A stretch of DNA of 24,365 nucleotides from a virus: positions 1 through 24,365 of IMG/VR virus record IMGVR_UViG_3300033388_000691, one strand, 5' to 3'. Numbering within the stretch: position 1 is the first letter of the stretch; every line of letters begins with the position of its first letter. Shown here one piece after another: positions 7,714 through 20,000 of the stretch. The notes beneath the pieces were generated by a model. The model was not told the origin of the DNA. It did not search any database and saw only the letters and a program-made list of their open reading frames with translations. Made by a program: the position numbers and the translations under genes.

Positions 7714-10700
7714 ATGGCTACAAGTTCAAGGCAATCAGGACTCTTTGGAGTAAATGATTGGAAAGCAATTTACGAAACCTTTCGTGAGGCAGACTTCCGA
7801 TCATACGATTACGAGACACTAAGAAAAAGTTTTATCGATTATCTTAGACTCTATTATCCTGAGACCTACAATGACTATATCGAAAGTTCAGAGTTCATTG
7901 CTCTACTTGATGTCATGGATTTTATGGGTCAAGGTCTTGCTTTCAGAAATGATTTAAACACACGTGAAAATTTCATTGACACGGCCGAACGTAGAGACTC
8001 AGTAGTCAAACTTGCAGATTTAGTTAGTTATACACCTAAAAGAAATTCATGTGCATCTGGCTACATGAAAGTAACTACAGTAAGAACATCAGAAAACATC
8101 ACAGACGCAAACGGTGTTAATTTAAGTAACGTACCAGTCAGTTGGAATGATCCATCTAATCGTAATTGGTTAGATCAAATGAATACAATATTCAATGCGG
8201 TGTTAGTCGATTCACAAAAGATCGGTAGACCAGGAAATAGTGCAGAAATTTTAGGAGTTACTACAAGTGAATATGGAATACAGATTCCTACTAACACATT
8301 ACCAATTGTACCTTTTACTACTCAAGTAGACGGAACATCAATGAACTTTGAATTGGTCAGTTCAACATCACTCGACCAAGACTACATTTACGAAATCCCA
8401 CCTGCACCGACAGGACAACTTAACATGTTATATAGAAATGATAAGTTAGGTTTTGGTAGTCCTAATACAGGATTTATGTTCTTCTTTAAACAAGGATCAT
8501 TACAGCCATATAATTTTAATTTCCAACAACAAATTTCTAACCAAACTATTAACATTGATGTCGAAGGAATCAATGAAACTGACACTTGGTTGTATCAGAC
8601 ACAAGCCGATAATACATTAGGTCTTTGGAAGCAAGTAGAAAATGTTTATGCAGATGCATACTTACAAACAGAGTCAAGTGACAAGAAAATCTTTTCTGTA
8701 GGATCACGTGCAAACGATCAAGTTACATATGTCTTTGGTGACGGAGTGTTTTCAGAAATGCCCGTAGGCAATTTTAGAGCATATGTAAGATCAAGTAATG
8801 CATTGACATATACTATTGATCCTTCTGAGATGAATGGAGTGTCAGTTGCAATTACATATGTAAGCAGAACAGGAAGAAACGAAACATTAACTATGTCATT
8901 GTCATTACCTATGACAGTAACAAACGCACAAGGTAGAGAATCATTAAGTGCGATTAAGCAAAGAGCACCGACAAGATATTATACCCAAAATAGAATGGTG
9001 AACGGAGAAGATTATACAAACTTCCCATACACATTGTATAATTCTATTATAAAATCAAAAGCAATTAATAGAAGTTCAATTGGTGTATCTAAAAATTTAG
9101 ATTTATTAGATCCAACAGGTAAATATTCTAGCACGAACTCATTTGGAGATGACGGAGCCTTATACCAAGAATCGGCTGACGGGTTTTTGTCTTTGACAGT
9201 AGATAATACATCAGATATTATTCAGTTTTTTACAGATGATTTAGCATCAGTACTTGCATTAAATCGTGCTAATCAATATTATATTCAAAATTATACTCGT
9301 TATGCTTATCCCGGCACAAGTGGAGGAACTACTTTATATTGGAAAACAAGTTCAGTAGATTCATCTAGTGAAACAGGATATTTTTATTCTTTAACTGGAA
9401 CAATAGAGCAACCACAACCGTTAGGTACTTTTACAACTACTAATGCAAAATATATTACAACAGGAGCATTATTAAAATTTGTTGCTCCAACTGGATTTTA
9501 TTTTGATGCAACTAATCGTTTAGTTGCAGGTGTACCAACTGGTGGAGAGAAAACTTATATTTGGTCAACAGTATTAAATGTTGTTGGCGATGGTAATAAT
9601 AATGGTGAGGGGACATTTGCAAACGGTCAAGGCCCTGTCACATTAAACGATTATGTGCCTGATGGTGTAACTATAACTGAGATTATCCCTGTTTTCGATA
9701 ACTCACTATCAAGCACAGTTATACAAGAAGCAATTCTTAAAATTGAATTGCAACAAGACTTTACTTTAATTTTTAACAATTCACTGTTAATCAACCAAGA
9801 ACGTTGGTCAATCGGCGCGGCATCAAATGCAAATTACTTTGTTAAATTTACTAGTTTAGGAAACAATCGTTATACAGTAACTTATAGATCATTAACATAT
9901 TACTTTGGTAGTGTTGCTGATACTCGTTTTACATATAACAAAGATGAATTAGTATATGATCCGTTTACAGGTAAAATCATACAAGACTTTATTAATGTAT
10001 TAGGAATCAATACTGTATTCAATACTACAACTGCATTAGGTGCAGATACTAAAGTTAATATCTTAGGACAAACAGTTGAGTCAGACGGTTATGTAAATGA
10101 CTTTCAAGTAGAAGTCGCCGCTACTGATGTTAACAACGGTCAATTAATATTAGATCCAGATTTCTTTAATGATATTACAGGTTACGTAAACAACGGCACA
10201 AATACTGGAGTGTATGTATTCTTTAGAACTATTACTGATCCTGTTAACTTAACAAGACAATTAATTGTGCCTAGCAGTGATATTGTTTACACTTATGGAA
10301 CTAAAAATCAAATTGAAATTGTCAAATACGAATTCCCTGTAGGACAATTATTTTATGCAACAACTGATAATAAGTTTTATAAATCAGTACAAGATCCTAC
10401 AATAACTACACCTAATTATATTATGACTGAGCAAGTGGAATATTCTGTTAAAGCAGGTAGACAAGGATTAGACTATCAATATAGACATAATGCAAACAAT
10501 ACTACTCGTATTGATCCAGCAACAACAAACATTGTTGATCTTTATATAGTTACTCAAGCATATTATACAGCATTTAATAATTATATTAAAGATACAACTA
10601 ATACAATTAAGAAACCAGATCAACCAACACTTAATGAACTGAATACTGCATATCCATTAGTACAAGATTATAAAATGTTGTCAGATTCAGTTATATTAAA

Positions 10701-11079
10701 TAGTGTTACGTTTAAACCATTGTTCGGTGAAAAAGCAGATGAATCCTTGAGAGCAACTATTAAAGTAGTGAAGTCACAAACAACAAATGCATCTAATAGT
10801 GAAATTAGAAGTTCTGTGTTAGCGGCAATGGATAGTTATTTTGATATTAACAATTGGAACTTTGGCGATACTTTCTTCTTTTCAGAATTAAGTGCGTATC
10901 TACATGAACAAATAGGAGAACTAGTGAGTTCGGTTATACTTGTTTCAAATGATCCTGAAAAATTATTCGGTGATTTATATGAAATTAAATGTAGACCTTA
11001 TGAAATATTTGTAAACGCGGCTACTACAAATGATATAGTAATTGTACCCGCACTAACTCCTGCAACAATGCAGTCTTAA
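7714..11079 (+). CDS. 6: Baseplate wedge protein gp6 (J-like family), enlarged
   Basis: An 1121-residue protein with a good ribosome-binding site (AGGGA, six bases from ATG). The N-terminus is typical of gp6: WKAIYETFREADFRSYDYET, YLRLYYPETYNDYIESSEFI, DVMDFMGQGLAFRNDLNTRE and NFIDTAERRDSVVKLA within the first about 105 residues. The C-terminal quarter has the matching dimerisation-type end: SVILNSVTFKPLFGEKADES, SSVLAAMDSYFDINNWNFGD and FFFSELSAYLHEQIGEL around residues 990-1070. T4 gp6 has about 660 residues, so some 450 are extra, mostly a beta-rich, Asn/Thr/Gly-rich middle between about 430 and 880. In T4, gp6 dimers form the continuous ring around the hub and hold gp25 and gp53. Position after gp25 agrees. 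No sign of frame damage. Confidence 0.9.
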   Translation: MATSSRQSGLFGVNDWKAIYETFREADFRSYDYETLRKSFIDYLRLYYPETYNDYIESSEFIALLDVMDFMGQGLAFRNDLNTRENFIDTAERRDSVVKLADLVSYTPKRNSCASGYMKVTTVRTSENITDANGVNLSNVPVSWNDPSNRNWLDQMNTIFNAVLVDSQKIGRPGNSAEILGVTTSEYGIQIPTNTLPIVPFTTQVDGTSMNFELVSSTSLDQDYIYEIPPAPTGQLNMLYRNDKLGFGSPNTGFMFFFKQGSLQPYNFNFQQQISNQTINIDVEGINETDTWLYQTQADNTLGLWKQVENVYADAYLQTESSDKKIFSVGSRANDQVTYVFGDGVFSEMPVGNFRAYVRSSNALTYTIDPSEMNGVSVAITYVSRTGRNETLTMSLSLPMTVTNAQGRESLSAIKQRAPTRYYTQNRMVNGEDYTNFPYTLYNSIIKSKAINRSSIGVSKNLDLLDPTGKYSSTNSFGDDGALYQESADGFLSLTVDNTSDIIQFFTDDLASVLALNRANQYYIQNYTRYAYPGTSGGTTLYWKTSSVDSSSETGYFYSLTGTIEQPQPLGTFTTTNAKYITTGALLKFVAPTGFYFDATNRLVAGVPTGGEKTYIWSTVLNVVGDGNNNGEGTFANGQGPVTLNDYVPDGVTITEIIPVFDNSLSSTVIQEAILKIELQQDFTLIFNNSLLINQERWSIGAASNANYFVKFTSLGNNRYTVTYRSLTYYFGSVADTRFTYNKDELVYDPFTGKIIQDFINVLGINTVFNTTTALGADTKVNILGQTVESDGYVNDFQVEVAATDVNNGQLILDPDFFNDITGYVNNGTNTGVYVFFRTITDPVNLTRQLIVPSSDIVYTYGTKNQIEIVKYEFPVGQLFYATTDNKFYKSVQDPTITTPNYIMTEQVEYSVKAGRQGLDYQYRHNANNTTRIDPATTNIVDLYIVTQAYYTAFNNYIKDTTNTIKKPDQPTLNELNTAYPLVQDYKMLSDSVILNSVTFKPLFGEKADESLRATIKVVKSQTTNASNSEIRSSVLAAMDSYFDINNWNFGDTFFFSELSAYLHEQIGELVSSVILVSNDPEKLFGDLYEIKCRPYEIFVNAATTNDIVIVPALTPATMQS

Positions 11080-11082
11080 GGT

Positions 11083-11090
11083 TGTAAATA
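11083..11090 (+). promoter_or_regulatory. TGTAAATA box before the giant gene
   Basis: The 15-base gap between gp6 and the giant gene holds TGTAAATA, one base off the T4 late core, and AAGG at 11078-11081. At T4 spacing the transcription start would lie at about 11096, inside the start codon, so use as a promoter for this gene is doubtful. It shares the TAAATA core with the gaps before gp25 and gp6. Confidence 0.2.
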
Positions 11091-11094
11091 AAAT

Positions 11095-14000
11095 ATGGCA
11101 AAGATCAGAACATTAGAGTTTTTACCTGAGATATTTAAAACCTCTACCAATGCACAGTTCTTAGGTGCAACACTAGATCAATTAGTCAACGAACCCAAAA
11201 CACAAACGTTGCAAGGCTATGTTGGTAGTAAGTTTGGTTATGGTGTTAATGCAAACGATAGATATGTTACAGAGCCAAATAAAACAAGAACAGATTATCA
11301 ACTAGCACCCGGTACTGCATTCTTAAATGAAAATCAGTCTACTGCTAAAGACTTCTTAACATACCCTGAACTTATTGATGCACTTCGACTTAAAGGTGGT
11401 GTAACATTAGATAACTCTAGGTTATTTAAAAGTGAATTTTATTCATGGGACTCATTCACTGATTTAGATAAATTAATTAACTTTAATCAGTATTACTGGA
11501 TACCAGAAGGGCCTCCAGCAGTTACTGTTGCTAGTGCTACAGTATTCTCAGAATCTGATTACATTGTTACTGACACATCAAACGCATATAGTATTAAAGC
11601 ACTAGGAGCAGGCGCAGGATCATTAAATCCTACTCTTACTTTACTGCGTGGCGGGTCTTATAGATTTGCAGTCAACCAAGAAACTCAGTTTTGGATACAG
11701 GGTGTGCCTGGTGTTACAGGACTAGACGGAGCAGAAGATACTAGACAGATCCTTGGAGTTAATAATAACGGTGCTAATACTGGGTATGTAACATTTACTG
11801 TTCCAACAAGATCAGCACAAGACGAATTTTTATTTCCAGGAAACAACACAGTTGGTGTTGTAAGTACAAAACTATTTTCAGAAGTTAACGGCTTAACAGT
11901 TAGTCAAGTAGGAAACATCGATGGTGTAACTTCATTAGAAGGTCTTACTGTTATGTTCTATCAGACAGAAGAACCAAATGAAATAGGGTTCGTACAATCT
12001 TTCTTTGATGAAAATGGAGCAAACTATGATGTCAATTTGACATCGCCTGAAATCGTTGCTCCAGTTACTTTAGCAATCGATGAAACTACATCTTCACAAC
12101 TTAAATTATCATCTGGCACTACGTCAGACCTAGTTGCAAATCAGACTGTTACATTTACAGCAGTTCCTGCAAGTGATCCGTTATTAGGTGGACTTGATGT
12201 TGATACAATTTATTATGTAAAAGATATTATCGATTCAACTTCATTTACAATTTCACTAACATTAAATGGTCCAACATTGTCATTGACTCCTGACACAGGT
12301 TCAATGGTTGCAAACGTCAATGAAGGTTTGTGGGAAGAAGGCTTTTACACAAATGTCAATGAAAACTTTTATACAATTACATACGTTGGAGATTCAACAG
12401 ACCCAACTATTCGTTTGATTCCCGCAGGTGTAATACCAACCGAAGAAAAAATTACTGTTCAATTTGGTACAGATTACATCGGCTTAGACTTTTACAGATC
12501 ATTAGCAGGTGAAATTACTAAAATACCATATCTTTCAGCATTATTAGATACATTATACTACCAAGACGGTACAAATGCAAATAAAGTGGGTGTTATTAAA
12601 TTAATCGAAAGTAACTTAACAAACACTTTAGACGTTGATGAAGATATTATAGGTCAGAAAACATTTACATCAACAAACGGCATAACATTTACAAATGGAT
12701 TAAAAGTACAATTTGATGGAGACGTTGTACCATCTAATTATTTAAGTGGTGAGTATTATGTTCAAGGTGTAGGTGAATCTATTAACTTGATTCCAACTAC
12801 AGACTTAACAGTACCAGAAGATTTTACAGGAACAAACTATATTCCTTATGACTCGTTACCATATTCAATTGGTAACTTTGATACAGAGTTGTTTATTCCT
12901 ATCGATCAGGATTATATTACTATCGGTAGAAACTCTATCAATAGAAATGCTTGGTCACGTTCTAACAGATGGTTCCATATTGATGTTATCAACGCATCTG
13001 CTGAATATAATGATGACCCGTCGATTGTTACAAATTATGCAACAGGAACAGCAAAAGCAAAAAGACCGATTGTTGAGTTTTATCCAAATTTAAAACTGTT
13101 TGATTCAGGTACAATTGCAAAGGCGCCTGTAGACTTTATAGATACAAGAACAACAAACGCATTTGATCAAGTTGCAAATAAACAACAATACTATCCTGAC
13201 ATAGAAACATATACAAGTTACACCGCTACGATTGCAGGAGTAACAGGAACAAGTACAACGATTACTATTCCTACAACAGACATCTATACAAAATTTGAAG
13301 TAGGCATGTATGTAACAGATTCAAACTTTGCGTTGCCAACTAATACACTAATTACCGATATTAGTGTAGCAGGAACAAACACAATTATAACAGTTGAGTT
13401 TGCATCAGCAACAGTGGTTGGACAATCTAATGTCTCAATCGTAGGTAGTGATACTACTGTAAATAATTATGAACTATTCTCTGGGGCAAGAATTGTATTC
13501 ACTGCCGACACTAACTCAGAAGTTAAAAATAAAATTTATGTTGTTGGATTCTCAACAATATCATTTGGATCTACACCAGTTATTACATTAACTGAAGCAG
13601 AAGATGGTTTATGTTTAGCAGATGATCAAGTTGTAGCACTAAGAGGATATAATTATCAAGGCTCTACATTCTGGTTTGATGGTGCATCTTGGGAAGAAGC
13701 ACAACAAAAACTCACAGTCAACCAAGCACCCAAATTTGATATCTATGATAAGAATGGAATCTCACTTGGAGACACATCAGTCTATCAAGGTTCATCATTT
13801 TTAGGTAACAAACTATTTGCTTACGGCAAAGGCACTGGAACAAATGATGCAATACTTGGATTCCCCTTACGTTACTCAGCAGTAGATAACGTAGGTGATA
13901 TTAGTTTTGACTGCTCTTTTAATGTTGACTCGTTTTCATATGTGACAGGAACAACTCCAGTTACAGAAAAAGTCAATACAGGTTACGTGTATAATTATTC

Positions 14001-17000
14001 TACACGTACTGACAAAACACGTGAGTTGGGCTGGCAAACAGCACTTGCCCCCTCAGTTCAATATCAAATATTTGAACTAGAATATACAGCAGGGACCGAA
14101 GCCACATTCACGTGTGATGTTGCTGTTATTCCTGAAGCAACAGATTCATGGCCGCGTATACAAGTTTATCTTAATAACGAATATCAATTAGATTCTAAAT
14201 ATACTATCAGTGAAACTGATAATACAACAACGATTACATTAAATACTGCTCCAATAGTAGATACGCCTATACAAATTTTAGTATTAAGTAATCAAACATC
14301 TACTTCTGCTTATTATAGTATACCTATCAATTTAAGCAACAACCCTTTTAATACAGATTTAGAAGTTGCAGATATTGGTGACATTAGATCACAATACCAA
14401 GATATCTTTATTAATAATCCAGACTCAACAGGTACAATATTTGGGGCAAACAATTTAAGAGACTTGGGTAACTTAGTTCCGTACGGTACAAAGATTATTC
14501 AAAACTCTGCATCATTAGTGTTGCCAAGTGTATTCTTGCGTAGATCAGAACATAACTTATTTGATGCACTGCAATTTAACTCTGATCAATATATTCAATA
14601 CAAGCAACAACTTGTTAAGACTGTTAATGACCTTGATTGGGAACGAAGATTTGACCCTAGTTATATTTTAGATACAGCATTAGAACAAATAGTATCAGCA
14701 AAATCAGAAGGAGATTCTTTCTTCTGGTCAGACATGATTCCATCACAAGCACCATATAAGTCAAATACATATACGTTTGCAAACGCATTGCAAGAGTCCA
14801 TTTACCCTCTAGCACAAACGTATGACTTTACAGAAGCAAATTATAAAGGTGTGCTTGTTTATCTCACACGAACAACTAGTGGCGCTACAAAGACAACTCA
14901 GTTGCTCAGAGACGTAGATTATGTTGTATCGACAACTGCACCTTCACTGACAGTAACTAAAGATTTAGAAGCAGGTGACGTTGTTACGATTAAAGAATAT
15001 AATCAAACATATGGTAACTTTGTACCTAATACTCCTACTAAGTTAGGGTTATATCCTAAATGGAAACCTGAAGTTGTATTAGATCCAAACTATCAAACGC
15101 CTACATATATGTTGAGAGGTCATGACGGATCGTATACATCTTTGTATACACTTGACTATACTCCAGAAACAGGACTTACTGATTTTAGAGATCAAGCATT
15201 ATTAGAATTTGAAACTAGAGTTTATAATAATATTAAACTAAGCACACTTGTTCCTATTGAACGTTATGAAGTGTTACCTGGATTCTTTAGAGATTCAACC
15301 TATTCAACAGAAGACTATTTAAAAATTTATAGTTCACAGTTTTTAAACTGGGCTGGACAAAACAGAATTGATTATAAAACACAAACAGGTTATACAAAAA
15401 CAAATGAGTTTAGTTGGAACTATTATGAATCAGGTAACAAACTAGATAACAAACCGATTGATCAAGGTTATTGGAGAGGAGTCTATGAATATTTTTATGG
15501 AACATCTCAACCAAACATAGCACCTTGGGAAATGTTGGGCTTCCCTGAAATGCCTAGTTGGTGGACTGCACGATATGGCTCTGCACCGTTTACAAAAGAT
15601 AACGGCATTATGTGGGGAGACATTGAAGCAGGTATTATATACAATACAGGCGGAACGACAAGTGTAACTGTCGATGAATTAAAACGACCTGGCTTAAGCA
15701 AAATTATTCCTGTTGACGATCACGGTGATCTTTTATCTCCATTTGATGCGTTAGTAGGTAACTATGATTCTAATACATTTCAACGTGATTGGAAAGTAGG
15801 AGATGATGCACCAGCAGAATTCTCATACAGAAGAAGTTCATCTTATCCATTTGACTTAATGCGAATATTTGCATTGACTCGTCCAGCAGAGTTTTTTAAC
15901 TTAAGTGCTGATTTAGACAATTACAAGTATAACACAGAATTCAAACAATATCTAGTAAATGATAGAAGTCATTTAGATATTAATGCTATTCAAATATATG
16001 GCAATGGCATAGCAAAAACAAGTTTTATTAATTGGATTGTTGATTTTGAAAAACAACAAGGTGTAGATGCAACTAATGAAATCACTACTTTATTAGACAA
16101 CTTAGATGTTCGTTTAATTTATAGATTAGCAGGTTTCAGTGATAAGACATTATTAAAATTCTTTGTAGAAAAAGCAACGCCTAACTCTGATAATGCATCA
16201 CTATTAATACCAGATGAAAGTTATGCTGTTTTATTGCATGACAATCAACCCAATGACCAATTAAAATATTCAAGTGTAATAATTCAAATTGTAAAAGACG
16301 GTTGGAAAGTATTTGGTAATTCACAGAGTCAAGCATACTTTACAATTGATACTCCAATTAGTAACGGAAAATCATCAAAGGTAGAAGTAGATGGATATTC
16401 AGTTAAGATTGCAAACGATTACACTACATCAGCAACTGATGAAAAGATTGTACCATATGGAACACAGTTTTATTCTTTCCAAGCAGTATCACAATTCTTA
16501 GCAAGTTATGGAGCATGGTTAAAACGTAAAGGTATGGTATTCGATCTTATCGAAAACGGTGCAGAAGTTAATTGGACTACGATGATCCAAGAATACTTGT
16601 ATTGGACACAATACAATTGGGAAAAAGGCTCTTTAATTACAGTCAACCCATCAGCACAAACTTTAAAGATTGAAAAAGAAAGTGATATTGTTCAACCATT
16701 AACAGTTCAACAAAGCAACTTCTTATTAAATCAAAATTTATATCCTATAGCACTTAAAGATTTAGCAGTCGAAAGATTAGACACTAAGTTCCAAGCCAAG
16801 ACTTTAAATGAAGGCGATGTAATGGCGTATGGTCAATTTAATTTAAGCAACATTGAGCATGGTATCGTCTTTGATAACAATACAGTTTTTAATGATGTCA
16901 TTTATAACTTAACTACAGGCTTAAGACAAAATAGAATTTATCTACGAGGTACTAAAACTGCTGAATGGAACGGAACAGTTAATGCATCTGGATTTATTCT

Positions 17001-20000
17001 TAACCAAGACAACGTGTATGAATGGAAGACTGGACTCAAATATGCAAAAGGCGAAATTGTAAAATATAAAAACAAGTATTTTACAGCAATTAGAACAGTC
17101 GAACCAAATGAGAAGTTTGAAGAATTAAATTGGACAGAGACTGATTATAATGATATACAAAAAGGCTTGTTACCTAACTCTGCTACTCGTTCTTATGAAA
17201 GTACGTTGTATTATAATAGTACAAAAGCAAACTTAGAAAATGATGCTGATCAGTTGTCTTTCTCGTTAATTGGATTTAGACCTAGAGATTATTTGTCAAG
17301 TGTAAATCTATCTGACATCACTCAAGTTAATGTTTATAAAAACTTAATACAATCTAAAGGTACAACAAACGCAGTATCAGCATTTAAAGGAACTCAATTA
17401 CCAACAGGTGGAATTGATTATGATGTTTATGAAAACTGGGCTATTCTTTCAGGAGAGTTCGGTGGAACACTAAACAACAACTTTGTTGACTTTAAATTAG
17501 ATGAAGCAAAACTAACAGGTGATCCAGGTATCGTATCTTTAACAGAAGGCACACCTACTATTGGAGCACAACAAGAAGTATCAGTACACAACTTGTTTAA
17601 TTATGCAAGACCTATTGACAGTCCTGACATTCTATCGACACTACAATATGAAGACCCATTAAGTCTTTATCCTACAGCAGGATATGTAAATTACGATGAT
17701 GTTAAGATGGCTAGTTATTATTATAAAGACTTAACAAGTAGAGCAATAAGTTCTACAGGTCAACAAGTTCCAGTTCAAAACTTCTATGTAAGAGATTACA
17801 TGTGGTTAGCAAACTTTAAAGAACAATGGCAAGTATATTCTATTAAGCCAGTTGGTCGTGTAATAAGAGTTACACCAAACAATAACAATTCAACTACAAT
17901 CACATTTGATGGAAGACACGGACTATCAAAACTTGATCCAGTATCATTTATTAACGTTGCTGGTAATGTCGATGGCTATTATCTCGTAACAAATGTTAAT
18001 AATCTTACATCTATAACAATTAATCTATCACTAGAAGAAGCATCAGTTGATTTTGATTCGGCAAACGGTTTAGGCTTAACATTTGTTCAACAACGTGTAC
18101 AAGAACCAGGTGACATTGCAGACTTAGATTTAAATGAATCAGAGTTCTCAAAAAATACTGTTTGGGTAGATAAAGCATCAGACGGTAACTGGGGTGTATA
18201 TCGTAAGTCTATTAATTATAGTCTAACAAATAACTTGGGTAGAGCAGACGGACAACAGTTCGGTAGTGCTGTAGCATATACTCCAAGAATGGGGTACTTA
18301 ATAGGTGACTCAGCCGCAGGTAAAGTTTATCGTTATGGTTTAAACCCTCAGACAAATGCATTTGATGAAGACACTGGAAGTCTTTTAACTGGTGCGGCGT
18401 CATTCGGTACAGCAATTGCTTACTCTAAGAATCTATTTGTAATCAGTGAACCCGAAACATCACTGGTGCCCTTGCCCTTTTCAACACTTAGAATTTACAC
18501 ACTAAATGATTCTGTATTATCAGATGACATTACATTATTACAAACATTTACTTCATCGTTTGGTTCAGGTACAAGTCTTGCAATTAGTGATGATCAAAAT
18601 TATATCTTTGCAGGTAACCCTAGTAATAATTCAGTACAAGTTTATAATAGACAACGTATACCTTTAACTGCAGGATATTTCAATATAGGTGAAACATATG
18701 AAATTACTAGTGTAGGTACAACAGACTTTACAGCATTAGGTGCAATAGAAAACAAAGTAGGAATAATTTTTGTATCAACTGGCATAGGCACTGGTACTGT
18801 TGACACCTCAGCAGATTGTATATCGATTGGCGCGCCGAACACAGCATCTCCAACTTCAAAAGTTAATTGGGGAGAAAATTATGTGTACTCACGTTTAGTA
18901 CAAAATATAGAATCACAATATACTGCAATACCTAATCAACCGCAACAGTATCCATTAGCATGGTCTACACTGTTTACCAGCAGAACTGCAAGTGCGGTAG
19001 CATCTAGTGTTATTACTGCTAATGCAACAATGACAGGGTTTAATAATGACGATCCTGTAGTCTTTAGTGAAGGTGGAAATTATGGTAATACAGGAATTAC
19101 ACCTAATCAAGTTTATTACTTGTCTGATATATCAGGTAGCACGTTTAAATTAAAAGAAAGTAGATCAAGTGCATCGACATTGACATTTACAGATGATACT
19201 GTTAACTTTAACATTTTTGTGCAAACAGAACCGTTGTTAGTTTCTGTTAACGGAACAATAGTTGATGATAACAATTATGCAGTTGGTGGAGGCACATCAG
19301 ACTTTAGATACTTCGGAGACATTAGAGCAGGAGATATCATTACAATTAGTTCTCGTAATATTCAATGGGTACAAACAATGGTACCAGATGAAGATGTAAG
19401 AGTAGGTGTCTTTATGGGTTATGCATCTGATATGGCATCATACGGCAGTGAGATATTAATGGGTGCTCCTGGAGAAATCAGAATTGACGGAGCAAAACAA
19501 ACCGACGGGACAGTTTATAGATACACGAACGGTGGAGGAAAGTACGGCACAGTAATCGGTACTTCTAATACACTATTGACTACTGATAGAAAATTATTAA
19601 TTAATGGTTATCTAGTTGAACTACCAAGTGGAGCAAATGCATCTTCAGTTGCAAGTCTCATAAATCAGTATGGTATTACAAATGTAACTGCTAGTGCATC
19701 AGACGGCAAACTTATCATTTCTACTATAGATCAAAGTTTAGCCCTTGTCAATGAAAAATTAAAATTACAAGCACCAAATATTGCGACATTTGCAGAACTT
19801 GGTATCTCAGTCTATTCTATGACACAGACAATTCATGCACCACATAATGTAAGCAGAACATTATTTGGTAATACAATTAAGTTTAATGAAAGTGATTCTG
19901 TTGTAATTTCTGCTCCAGTATCAACTAGATTCTTAGCAACGACATTTGATTTTATTGATGATGAAAATTTAGATAACGATACGATTTTTGATAACAACGC

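Noticed and set aside
12848-13093. 81-codon plus-strand frame inside the giant gene
   Set aside because: It is a shadow frame of the continuous giant frame; nothing suggests programmed frameshifting or an internal gene.
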